NCBI RefSeq assembly: GCF_014905175.1
Contig: NC_057789.1
Coordinates: 186,001 to 250,000, forward strand
DNA from: Aphidius gifuensis
Lineage: Eukaryota > Arthropoda > Insecta > Hymenoptera > Braconidae
DNA: 64,000 nt
Direction: 5' to 3'
The notes below the pieces were generated by a model. It was not told the origin of the DNA and did not search any database. It saw nothing but the letters and a program-made list of their open reading frames with translations. Below, one piece after another: positions 14,129 through 26,808 of this stretch. The position numbers were made by a program, and so were the translations under genes. How positions within the stretch are numbered: the stretch's first letter is position 1; the number at the start of each line of letters is the position of its first letter.

Positions 14129-17100
14129 AAAATTTTTACCATAAAAAATATATTTATATTTTTTTTTTTTGTTAGTTATACTTTTGGTATGATGAAAAAT
14201 AAAATATACACAAGATGGATAGATGAAAATAAATATAAAATATGGTTTTCAGTGTGTAGGTAGATTTTGACTTGAACTTTATCGAAAGTGTATATATATA
14301 TATTTATATAGCAATTAGTTTGAGTTAAAACTAAACGAAGCATATCATCGATTCTACACTCATTATTATTATTATTATTATTATTAAAAAAAATACGTGC
14401 AACTCGTTACAATCTATTTTCTTCGGAGCTTTTTCAAAGTGGAGGCTAAATAATTCGCCTGCCAAAGTAGATAGACCTTGACTTGATATTTTATATTATA
14501 AATATACACATTTACTATACTACCCAGCTATTTATTTATTTATTTATTTATTTATTTACTTGTTATTATTAATTTGAATTTTTTTTCACGTATATATAAT
14601 TCACTTGCAACCAGCAAATTATTTTAACTTTTGAAAGTTAATTACAAACCTCTTGCAGTATACATAGAGATATTATTATTAATATATTTTTTTTAATTTG
14701 AAAAAATTAAGATTAGCTTGATCAGAATATATCGATTTAAACATGAGAAGTAGAACTTGCGACGACGATATAACTTTCCATTCCCGCAATTGATTTTCTA
14801 TCAGTTGATTGTTGTTGTTATTATCATAGTCCCATCCTCACACACACATACAATGTTGATAATATATATTATTAAAAAATTGCCAAGCGGATGTAGACAG
14901 TATAAAGCTTTCACGCAATTTTGTTGTTATTAATATATATTAATAAAATATAATAATATGTAAATTTTTATTTAAATGACTAATTTAATTTTTCATAAAA
15001 TTATATTGTTTTATTTGATTTAAATGCGATATTATTGTATTTAATTTTGAAATGTAATTCATGGACATTATGGACATGTCAGTATAAATCGTGAAAGTCC
15101 ATGTCTGATTAAAACAATATATATGAGGTTGGTTATTCCCTGCGGGTTTGCATAATATAATGTCTGGCACTGTCACGTCCACTTATGGAATTTATCGATT
15201 CCCCTTGTATCGATATAAGGAGATTTTTCAAACGATTATTATTCAGTTGTCATTTTGGTATTGACCATGGACCCGTTATTATAATATATACTCACCCATG
15301 ATCCCAATTTTAATTTCATCCCTTTTTTAAAATTATCTATATTTATTTTTCATTTCACTTTTATATAAAATAATAGCAATAATGATGATTTAACAACAAG
15401 TGTATGATTTAAAAGACAGTTATATGTATATGTGTAAGTCTAGACTTGTGTAGACTAGCATATGAAGAACGCGACCCACATGCAATAATCCTTCGAGCAA
15501 CTCGATATATATATGTATAATATTTATACATCACCTCATTCATTTATATATACATATATGAATTAGTTATTGACTGGTTATTTTTATTTTTATTCTATGA
15601 TATTTTCGTTGATGTTGGGCGAGGTCTGTCTAAAGATAATTTTAATGAACCCATTATTATTTCTTTTTTTTTCATCATTTAATATTCTTTTTAAATTTTC
15701 ACATAAACATTTTATAATGATACACATAATTTTTATGTATTGTCTAACATTTTACAATCTTTCTAATTTTGTAATAAAAAAATGAAATATATATTTATGA
15801 ATATTTCATTGGCCAATGCCACTTAATTTTCATTATGTTGTATTATATTGTATATGACATGTATATGATATTTGTTGATTAATGTTGTTGTTTTTTGTTG
15901 TAAAAGAAAAAAAAATGCACGCGTTACTGGCTAAGCGAAACCAAATGAAAAAAAATAAAATTATATTCCACGCAATATCAATTATATATATCTAAAAGAA
16001 GAAGAAGTCGTTTGTTGAATGAAATAGAGCTTTCCAGCCTGATGCACTGGTGCCAGGTGACTTCCCATTTATTTATTTATTTATTTATTATTATTTTATA
16101 ATATTTTCAAACTATCAAAATTTTATATTTCATATAGTAAATTTAATTTATTTAACTCAACTCAATATATGCTTGTTATGTAGTTTAAAACTTTCAAGAC
16201 ATCCCAAGAATCAACTCGTGTAATTTTAGTATCGACGTGTTTATAAATATAGACAAAGAAATGTTGTCCTTTTTATTTTTCTGCCAACACATAACACACA
16301 GACTATTTAATTAATTTTTTTATTCCTTTTTTTTCGTCTAATTGCTGATGATTGGTATGAATGTTTGGAGTTTGACAAAGTCAAGAGTCGATGAATTGAA
16401 TAGAATGCACTTGGAGATGCATAAGCTGTATGCAGTTGTGTTTGGATCACAGACATTGATAAGACGATAATACATGCGGCCAAGACAAGTCATGTGTTGC
16501 AATTATTGTATATATAGAGTTCCTGTTGAACGCCTCGCGCAATGACTGTGCATGTATTATAATAAAATAATAATAATAATAATAATAATAATGATGGACA
16601 CACGTGATCAAATAAACAGAAGCCATATGTGTATGTGTATATATGATATATACATATCTTCTATTTATTGACCTGGTAATAATAATAATAATAAATGATT
16701 TTTGTATATAATTATAATTATGAAAAACATACTGGGTTTCAAAATAATATTAAGTCATTGTAAATGGATTAATATCAAGGACAATTTTGAAAAAAAAAAA
16801 ACAATCAAATAATATATTGAAAATGTAATTTGAATTCTAGGAAGTATAATTTTTTTCATCTCAACTTGTAACATATGAAATAGTTGATTTAGATTTTAAG
16901 TGTATTTTAGACATATTGCCTTGAAACACGAAATAAAATTAATGATACTCGCATTGTTGTTTGGAATGCATATATATATATAATGCAAAAAGCAGCCAAG
17001 CTGAATGAAAGTTATTAGATGATGATGGTGATGATGATGATTATGATAACATTCATGTCGGAAGTGTGCAGTGAAAATGGCATGCTTGACACTCATGATC

Positions 17101-19165
17101 GCTACCACAATTTTATTGACGTGTTCGTTGATATAATACGTATTATATTTTATATTTTATATATTTATATAATGAAATGAAATTTACCAAGTGTGCAGTT
17201 TATACGATTAAAGTATATATAAACCCGCAAGAGGAAGTTATGTGTGTTATGTGTGTGTAAATTAAAATACACTATCGATATATAATATTAATATAATATA
17301 TTTTATGTATTTTGAGGGTTGTACAAGATTAATAAATATAAATATTCAGCCACCACCATCACCACCCACTTATTATTTACATATATGACCATGATGATTA
17401 ACTTGGCACAATAAATTATAAAACATAGCTTTAATTTATTATTGCAAGTTGTTCTTCTTTAATACTACACCATGACTATTTTATATCAAGTGGGTGGATG
17501 AACATGTCAATTTTCATCCCACATTTTATTATTAATATTATTATTATTATTATATATCAATTGAATGTGTTTAAAATCTTGATAATTTTATTACAGCGTA
17601 AATAATACACCATGTAATGAATCCATTTATTATTATTTATTTATTTATTTATTTATATCAACTGAAGAAATATTGTTAAGGAAAAAAATAGAAAAAAAGA
17701 ATAAATTAAATTTTAAATGTACACCTGTAATTACATATATATACTTTGTATAAAAATAAATTATCTGGGCCAATTAAAATATAATATCTACTATTATATT
17801 GAGTTATAAGAAAAAAAAAAAATCTAATTATGATCAACTTGAAGAGATATCATATTGCATTTAAAGTAACTTTTTCAATACCAAGAAAATATATTGTACA
17901 CACACATACACACGCATTGTCTTATTTACCTCATTTTATTTATTTTTAATATTTTTTTATTCTTAAAAATTATACTGGAGATTCATGAGCATGCATCGTC
18001 ATCATGATGATGATGATCATCGTAACCCAGAAGCCTAGTCCTAATTCAATCGAATCACCTCGCTATTTACAATCCAATAATTATTGTTCCAATAAAATAC
18101 ATTTATTTTTATTTTTTTAATGCTTCATCAATCTCAAAGTATATACCGTATTAAATGAAAAAATATTACACCTATACACATGCTCGTTTTTTTCAAAATT
18201 AAAAATATTTAAACTATAAAGAGAAAAATGACGAATCCACATCCTGCGGAAACGGATGTACATATACTATACGGTTCGCCAAGCTCCCGTTGTTTACCCC
18301 CGTTGTCATTTTTTATGTCGCTGTTTTTGTGGTTGTTGTTGTTATTATTATTATTACTCCAATCATCAGTGATTATTTATTTATTTATTAGTATTTTTAG
18401 TGTAAAAAAGTTAATAATAAATGTATTTTCAATTAAGGCAAGAGTATGTAGCGTAAATAACAAGCCATCTTGCATTATTAACACAATTTTATTGGTACAC
18501 ATAGTTATTGCATACGAATATCTTAATTCTCTTGATATACATAACTGTAAAAAAAAATTTTAAATATTGTTAATGAGATATGTATATTATGATTTTTTTT
18601 TTTGACCTAGCATAAACTTGGATGCACACTCAACAGCCATAAAATATTTAATTAAAAATAAAAATGTATAAAAATTACAATAATAACAATGAAAAGAAGA
18701 AAAAAAAAATAAAGACATTATATTATATTTTTATTTAATGAGAAACATTTAATTCAAGATGCATTTAACTTTTGAGAATCAAAAAAGGTAACAGACACAA
18801 AACAACATCTGTCAGTTTCAGTCTGCTACAGATGTGCTATTCTCACGTTTCTGCAGCATATAATATTCAAGAATCAAAATGATAATAATAATAATAATAT
18901 ATTGTGGGTTGAATGTTTTGCTGCTGTTGCTTTTGCTACTGCTGTTGATGTTGATGATGATGATGATGATGCCTTGCAAACAACAACCATCAACAAAAAA
19001 TAAAATAAAAAAAAAAGTATATAGAGAAGAAAAGAAGAAGAGCATCAGTAGCAGCAACCAACAACAAGAGCAGATAAGTTGAACGCCCTCATAATGACTT
19101 GACTCAAGCACAACACACAAATCATTGAATTGGGTTTGAGAAGTGAATGCACCAATAGTTCAAAG

Positions 19166-19236
19166 TTAAAACTCTGGCATCTTACTAACTGGATTAGGAA
19201 GACATACCCCTGCATAATATCCATTTGTATACTTGG
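19166..19236 (-). CDS. candidate terminal exon, gene unknown
   Basis: An acceptor (AAATACAG) is followed on the minus strand by 22 codons and a TAA: KYTNGYYAGVCLPNPVS and onward, entering with two bases of a split codon. The residue mix looks like protein and not like translated AT-rich DNA. No matching upstream exon was found at higher coordinates. A 71-nt open stretch can arise by chance, so this is a lead and not a gene call. Confidence 0.2.
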
Positions 19237-22200
19237 CTGTATTTAATTATCAAAAGACAAAAAAAAAACATCAACTATTTTTACTATTTGTAAATACAAA
19301 TATTGTTGTTGTTGTTGTTTTTGCTATTGCTCTTACTGCGAGCTGAGCATAGATAATAATAAAACAACGCACTTTGTCCACGCTCTACAAATCACAAGAG
19401 AAAATTTTTGCTTCTGACCGCAGAATGAATTATCAAAAAAGTTTTCAAACTGTATCGTTCATTAAAGGGACGAAAGTTTCTAACTTTTCTTTATTAACAA
19501 AAAATAAAAATAAAAAAACCTGTTGATTCAAATTTGTATCATCGAGTGTGATAAAAATATATATGTATTTATTTTCACATACTATATATATAAATAATGA
19601 TAGAATTAAATTTGTAACACATCTAGATGATGATGAAGATAAAAATATAAAATGAGAATCATGTTTCAGACAGCACATCAAGGACAATCATTCGAGCGTA
19701 ATGAAACCCAACAAGTTTTCTTTGGTTTTTTTTTCTGATATTATTTATTTATAATTTAAATTTGATATCAATGTGACTGATTGATATTAATAATTTTAAA
19801 TTAATCTTTTTTTTTTTTTGGTCAAATATTAAATAGACAATATGGTGTACCTGATGATGATAATAATCACATAGATCTATTTTATGTAGTTTTGCTTGAG
19901 AGATTCAAAATAAATCCTTGAAAAAAATAAACTTCAAAGTGAAGAAAGTTTATTATTTAAATCTTTGACTTGATTTAAGCAGTAAATTTCAACATAAAAA
20001 TTAAACATGATTGAATTATTAACACAAGTATATTTTCATTTTTACATACATCAAAATAAAAATTAACAACTGATGAACTGAACTGACAATGTTAATTGTG
20101 AATAATCTCTGTGACATGAAGGCAATAAAATTTGATTATATACTATATATATACAGATTCATGCATGAGTTTCACAAAGTGAAATTTAAAAAAAAATATA
20201 ATCATTGTATATAGTGTTTGAATGTGAAATCGTACTAATATATATATTAAATACTCAACATCATATCATCATCACCATCAACAAAAAAATAAAATAAATA
20301 TCTCTTCAATTCATATATGCAGCTGTTGAGACTAGCTGAAGCAATAAATTGTTTTAATGAAATTTTAAAAATGACAATAATTAGTCAAGCGTTACAATAA
20401 TGAAAGTGTAAAAGTAAATTATATACATTCGACTTGGAGATATTGATAGTTTATTTTTATAAATATTGAAAGAAAAGAAAAAAAAAAAAGAAAGGACCAC
20501 CGCATGAAAATCGAAATAATATTCACTTTTACTGTTGCACCACTTGGCTTGTACAGTAATTTATAAAAAATAATAATAATTATTATTATTAGTTATTACT
20601 TATTACTGTAACACTTGTGGGGTAATTACAATTAACAATGTATGTGCGTATGTTTATTGGTGTTATTGAAATACCTTGAATGTTTAAATTTCTTAATAAT
20701 TATTATGAATTATATATATATTTGTTGAAACTTTCAAAATATATAAAATTAATAAAATTGAAAATAGCAGTGTATTAACAATGGCAATTAAATTTTTAAA
20801 AAAATATTTGACGACTTGTAGTAATTATTATTATGTAATATATATAGATGTTGTTGTTGTTGTTGAGGACTTTCTAAATGTTGATGGTGTCGTCAACAAC
20901 GACACACAATATTATTAAAATCACCATCATTATTTATTCTTGTTAATTCAAGTTGACAATTGATAATAATAAAAAAAAAAACATTTATAAAATTAAATCT
21001 TGCAAGTAGTAATTATATATAAATTTAATGTGAATAATAAAAAAAATTGTGATGGTTCATCAAGTGCACAATCTGATGTCTGTCTGTTTGATCATGGCCA
21101 TTATATAATTTATTTCATTTTATTTATTTCAAGCTCAACTAAAAATACGAGCCCTACCTTATTTTATTATCATTGTAATTTCCTGACAGTATTTTTCATT
21201 ACAACAATTATTTCTCCCCCAAATATATATTATCTCGATATTATTAATAATTTAACTTTGGCTCTGCGTGGTTATTATAAATAAATAAAAAAATATAAAA
21301 AAATGTCACTGAATGTTGAAATAGAACAGTGAATATACAACAGGGCTTGTGTATATATTTTTTTATGTTTTAAAAATTAGAATGACCTCCAGTAAAAAAA
21401 CAGAACAAAGAAATAATTTTTTTTTTTTTTTTTACTTCAAATAAAAGCAAATAAAAATGTTGTTATATTATTACCGGTGTATTGTTGAAAATAAATAAAC
21501 TTTGTCTGATGAAAGTACATATAAATAATTCCAATTGAGTTGGCTGAGTAAAGCATTTATATTTTTTTTTTTTTAAATGCAATTCTATGAATTTATACCT
21601 TAAACGCCAAAGAAAATATATACCTATATATATTTTTTTTTTTAATTAAAAATAATCATAAACAAAAAAAAAAAAAAAAGTTTGGAAAGTGTTTTTTAAT
21701 TTTTTTTTGAACGCATCATGTCCAAGCTTATCGATTTAAATAAATTAGAAAATATTTGATGTATAAATCATTGGACAATGTTTTCCAATGACGCAATGTG
21801 GATTTTATTATTGAGTCATCATATGTTAAATAAAAATAAAAACTATACAAAACGATAACATCAAATTGAATATTGCAAAATATAAATTAATATATTTCTA
21901 TAAATATTTAAAGCCTGCTTTTTTTTATTTATCTCAATTTTATGGATTTATTTAAAGCTGAAAGTATAATTGGATATTATTGCTTTATATCATTAATCAT
22001 AAATTCATTTCCGCTACTGGTTCTTCATTGAAATAATAATCACACACACGCTCTAGTCATTCATCGCAAGAGTTTTATATTTTTGTACTAATTGCATTTT
22101 AATATTATATATATATTTATAAAAAATACAAAATACATTTGCACTCATTAATTAAGTAGATTAATTATTTCCTTAAATAATAAAATATTTTTCTAAACAA

Positions 22201-23158
22201 TCGAATAATCAGTATTTAAAAATAACAATAATAAATCCAAAAAAATGTGTTGTATAATTTATCTAATTTTAAATACTTATATAATAATAATAATAATAAT
22301 AATAAAATAATCAACTGTGATGACAGGAAATAAAACATGACTTCCGTGTGATTTTCCTCAGCAACTGCGGATAAAGTATAAGACAAAATGTGAAAAAAAA
22401 TTCAACGTATATACGTTCCACATATTATAACAATGTTTTTATTATTATTATTATTTATTTTTATGTAGAATTATTATTATTATGATTTAAATGAAATTAA
22501 ATTTAAAGTAGTATAAACTGATTGAATTTGTATTTAGACTATATACCAGCATGTTGATTGAATATACAGAAAATTAATTCAAGTGGGCTGGAGGTCATCA
22601 GACGACAATAAGGGTCAATAAATATATAAATTATCATTTTTATTAATTTATTGTTGTTATTGTTGTTGTTGTTTAGGTAAATGTTTATTTAAATTCAAAT
22701 ATCGCTGATGTGTTAAATAATTGTTTTTATATTTTGTCGACTACTTTTTTTGCTTGAAGGTCATATAAAATAGTTTTATTCTATTTTATTTGAAAATATT
22801 ACATACGTTGGTAAAAACAACAACATTAAAATGATAATAAAATAAAGAATGTATGTTAATATTAATTATATGCTATTAATATTTTATGCCAACGAATAGC
22901 AAAATAGGAAAAGCGATTACTTAAATTCCTGAATCCAGGTAAACCATAATTTTTTCGAATAACAATATTTTATTTGAAGCTTAGTTGACCACTGCACTGT
23001 TTTATTTAAAACTATTGTAAAAAATTTAATATTTTTTATATAATTATGAAGAAAAATTATATTTTTTTGGTGATTTGGTTGAATCAGCTAATTGGTAATA
23101 AAATATAATAAATATATTTTTAAATAACACAAACTGTTTTTAAAATTTAATGTTCAAG

Positions 23159-26100
23159 ATTATTGTATTGCGACGAGAGATGATGCTACTCGTGGAGGAA
23201 TATTAGCCGAGAATGTTCAGGTCAACTAATAACAATGTTACAATTATATTTTATTGATTTTGAAATTTATAATTAATAAATTTTTATTAAAAATAATTTC
23301 AGTTAACTGAGTATAAAAATGGAGAAATAATTGAATTGGAACAGCAGGATTTTAATATTCTTAAAAAAAAATCATTTAATGAAAATGCACTATTTGATGA
23401 TGTTCAGTTTCCAGAAGAATCTTTTTGTCTTGAGGCGAATCAAGTTTTACGTAGACCAAAAGTAACAACAATTTAATGAATAAATTAAAAAAGCTTTTAC
23501 ACAATAATTATCATTTTTTTTTTTTTTTTTTTCAAGAAAATTGTAAGTGAGCCTAATTTTTTTTCAAGTGGACATGAATTGTTTCATTTGAAACAGGGTG
23601 ACGTAGGAGATTGTTGGTTTATCGTTGGACTTTTACATCTTCGAAAAAATAGAAATTTATTCGACTTCATTGTCAATTCAGCTGATCAGACATTTGACGA
23701 TGATAATTATGCTGGAATATTTCACTTTAGGTAAATACATAAATAATCTTGTTGAAAAACAAAGAAAAATTAAGTTGATAGTAAAAAAATAAAAATAAAA
23801 TTAGATTTTGGCAAGCTGGAACATGGGTCGACATTGTTATTGATGATCAGCTTGCATTTGACGAAAAAAATAATAAACTTGTTTATGTATCTTCAGCAAA
23901 TACCAACGAGTTTTGGGTTTGTATATATAGATTTTTTTTTATAATTATATAATATGAATAGCAAGTTTTTTTTCAATAATAACAATAATTTCAGGCGTCG
24001 TTAATTGAAAAAGCTTACGCAAAATTACTTTATCAGTCATATAAAAAACTGAATGCAGGTCATTCTGGAGCTTCAATGCAAGATCTGACAGGAGGTATAA
24101 TTGAGACATTTATCATAAATGAAGAATCAAAAGATTTTTTATTTGACCATTTAAAAAAAACAATAATAGAAAGTGTAGTTATAAGTGTTGGAAGTAAATT
24201 AGAATCCAATATAACGAACAATGATGAATTCATAGAATTTGGTCTTTTCGCAAATCATTTTTATGCTATTACAGCCGTAAAAATAATAAAAAATGAGTAT
24301 TTAAAAAAAATATTTAATTTAATACGTATTCAAAATCCACATGGTGAAGCATCATTGAATCCTCATCATGGTAATATCTCCGAGTTATTAACAACATACG
24401 AAATAGAGACCCAACTAAAAATTCAAGTTCCTGGAGAAAGTTGGATTTTACTTGAAGATTTTATTAAATACTTTGACTTTATTGAAATTTGTAATTTAAC
24501 ACCTAATCCAATAATAGGTCATGTTTATGGTAAAAATAATGGCAAAAGATTATCATTATCAGCAATTGAAGGTAAATTTATAGGGGGAATAAACATAAAG
24601 ACAATAAATGATAAAGATGTATTGAAAATTTGTCCACAATATCGTCTTGTATTGACCAAGACAGATAAAGGAGAAAAAACATGTGATATTTTAATTGGTC
24701 TGTCATTAAAACATAGACAAGACTTGGTTTCGATTATGGACACAATAGTACTATTTCGAATTATACATGTAAGTTTAATTACAGTTATTGTTATTATTAT
24801 TATTATTATTATTGATATTTTATAAATTTTATTTCATGTATAGGCTGATAACAATCAAGAAATACCAAAACCATTAGTACAGTATAATAAAAATCGGTCT
24901 CTTCCTGCAGCCACAAGAAAAGGTCAAGTAAGTTTACGAATTGAATTAAAGCCACATAGTACATACTATATAATACCATGTGTTGGAGAAACATTCAAGG
25001 GAGCAACTTTTTTTTTGCAAATACTATCTGAACATAAAACTATTTTGGAGTAAGTTATACATCGAGCTATTATTTTAATTGTCAAAAAAAATAAATAAAT
25101 GAAGCTAAAAATATTAATAACAAGATATAAAACATCAACAAACAATTTTCAATTTCAGAGAGTATGATCAGGATATTGTTATACCCAGTATAGCTGATAA
25201 GGTCAAAATAATATTATATGTATATATTCAAAATTTATGCATACTCATATATAAATCATGATAATTATTATTTACAGTTTAATGATTATTTGATATCTAC
25301 AAATATTGAAAACATTGATACTCAACTCTTTTCAAGTAAAGCCAATGAACATGATGATCGAACGATTGATTTTAAAAGCTTATATGATGTTTTTAAAGAT
25401 GATAAATTTTCATTGAATCTTAATTGTCAGTAGATATTTTTGTTTATTATTATTTTTATTATAATATGTAAATTTAATTATTGTTATTATTTTATGGCAC
25501 CAGGTCGTATTGTACATAAACTTGATAATTCAATCGTACCTGTGTTAAATTTATTATCAGTTACAAAAAAATTTGTACCTCATAGAAAATTATCTATATC
25601 AAGCATAACGAAAATAACATCAACCTATCAAGTATGATTGAAAAACTGTATATATACCAATTAAAAAATGTGTATTAATTTAATTTTTTTTACTTTACTT
25701 TGAAGCAAATATTTGAAAAATATAATGAACCACTATTTTCTGGATATATTTCTTGTGTTTCCCTAAAAACTGCATTAAAGAATAGTGGATATATTATGAA
25801 AGCTGATATTTTACAGAGCCTATATTCATTCTGTTCCGAGGAAAATAATTTGATACATTTTAATGATTTTATGTTAATTGTACTCACTTTAAAAAGTCAA
25901 ATTGGTAATTTAAAAATAGTTTAATTTTTTAATTTAAAAATATACAATATTAATGATGGATAAACATGTTATTGTTTTATTTACAGGATCGTATTGTGAG
26001 AAATTGAATGGAAAATTGTCTCAAGATTTGATTGCAATGGTGCATAATAATATTCCACAATCCAATATATTTGATAAGTCAGTAATTCATAATTTAAGAA

Positions 26101-26650
26101 TTGATATAAATCAATTTAAAATTATAACACAATTCATCAAGGAATTGAAAGTAAATAGAAATTGAAATATTGATAGTTGTATTAATACTTAATAGATATA
26201 TGTTATATGTTATTAATTAATATATTTTTCAGGAAAAATACAATAATTATGCATCGAAATCTTCTTATTCTGTGTCTTATAGCGACTTTAAAGATATTTT
26301 AGAATCACTTGGATATAAATTACCATATAAATTAATTGAAATGATATTTTTTAAATATAGAAATGACGTTGATATTTTTTATCATCAGTTTTTGGAAGTT
26401 GTTGTTGATACAACACAAATATTCAGTAAGAAAAAACGACAATTAATTCAATTTTTTTTTATATTTTTAAAAATAACAAAAATTAATAATGGTTTATTTT
26501 ATTATCATAGAAATAATACAAGCATTATCATTGAATGAAAAAGAATTTTATCAATATTGGAAAAATAAACATGGAAAAAAAAATAAAAGAAAAGCTGATT
26601 CTGCATTGAACGACGAGAGTCCATCAAAAAGACAAAAAATAAATAAATAA
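23159..26650 (+). CDS. divergent calpain-family cysteine protease (5'-partial)
   Basis: Thirteen exons join in frame: 23159(uncertain)-23220, 23303-23461, 23537-23730, 23805-23916, 23995-24768, 24844-25049, 25159-25201, 25278-25425, 25504-25631, 25706-25904, 25987-26150, 26233-26425 and 26511-26650. They give about 839 residues, near the usual calpain length. The protease core is clear: KQGDVGDCWF with the nucleophile Cys (about residue 99 of the visible chain), NYAGIFHFRFWQAGTWVDIVIDD-type core, ANHFYAIT with the His (263) and IQNPHGE with the Asn (289). The spacing matches typical calpains, but the usual Trp of NPWG is His. A C2-like (CBSW) domain follows, with KPHSTYYIIPCVGE. The C-terminal third fits a penta-EF-hand region but lacks the acidic Dx[DN]xDG loops. 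The tail KRKADSALNDESPSKRQK resembles a bipartite nuclear signal. No start codon was found upstream of 23159. AATAAA lies at about 26706. A degenerate paralogue is possible. Confidence 0.85.
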
Positions 26651-26808
26651 ATTTGATAATTTGAGAAATGATTGAATTTATTTGTAATATTTTAATTGTT
26701 AATTGAATAAATAATAATGCAATAAAATTATTAAACAATAAAAATTGTTAAAAATCATTTGAACTTTTTTTTATTTTTAAAAATTTCCAATTTAAGGGGT
26801 ATATATTA

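Larger units (their letters stand above)
12310..23158. other. gene-poor AT-rich stretch
   Basis: This is either intergenic DNA or long upstream introns of the minus-strand coiled-coil gene. It is full of microsatellites: an AC run at about 13508-13534, AAT/TTA runs at 14364-14386, 16562-16592 and 18883-18900, and poly-A and poly-T tracts. More mixed sequence occurs at 14400-14480, 16370-16560 and 18228-18320 and could be regulatory, but no motif supports a specific call. The only exon-like element I would keep is 19166-19236, listed separately. An 18-bp imperfect tandem duplication lies at 14093-14128. Confidence 0.5.

Noticed and set aside
15985..16057. Plus-strand exon-like frame ending in LLNEIELSSLMHWCQ before a GTGACT donor
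   Set aside because: The frame opens after a stop with no ATG, the upstream AG sites have no pyrimidine tract, and no partner exon was found.
18228..18563. 111-codon plus-strand ORF starting MTNPHPAETDVHILYGS
   Set aside because: Only the first 35 codons look unusual. The rest is Leu/Ile/Phe-rich translation of AT repeats, and there is no support from splice sites or a known family.
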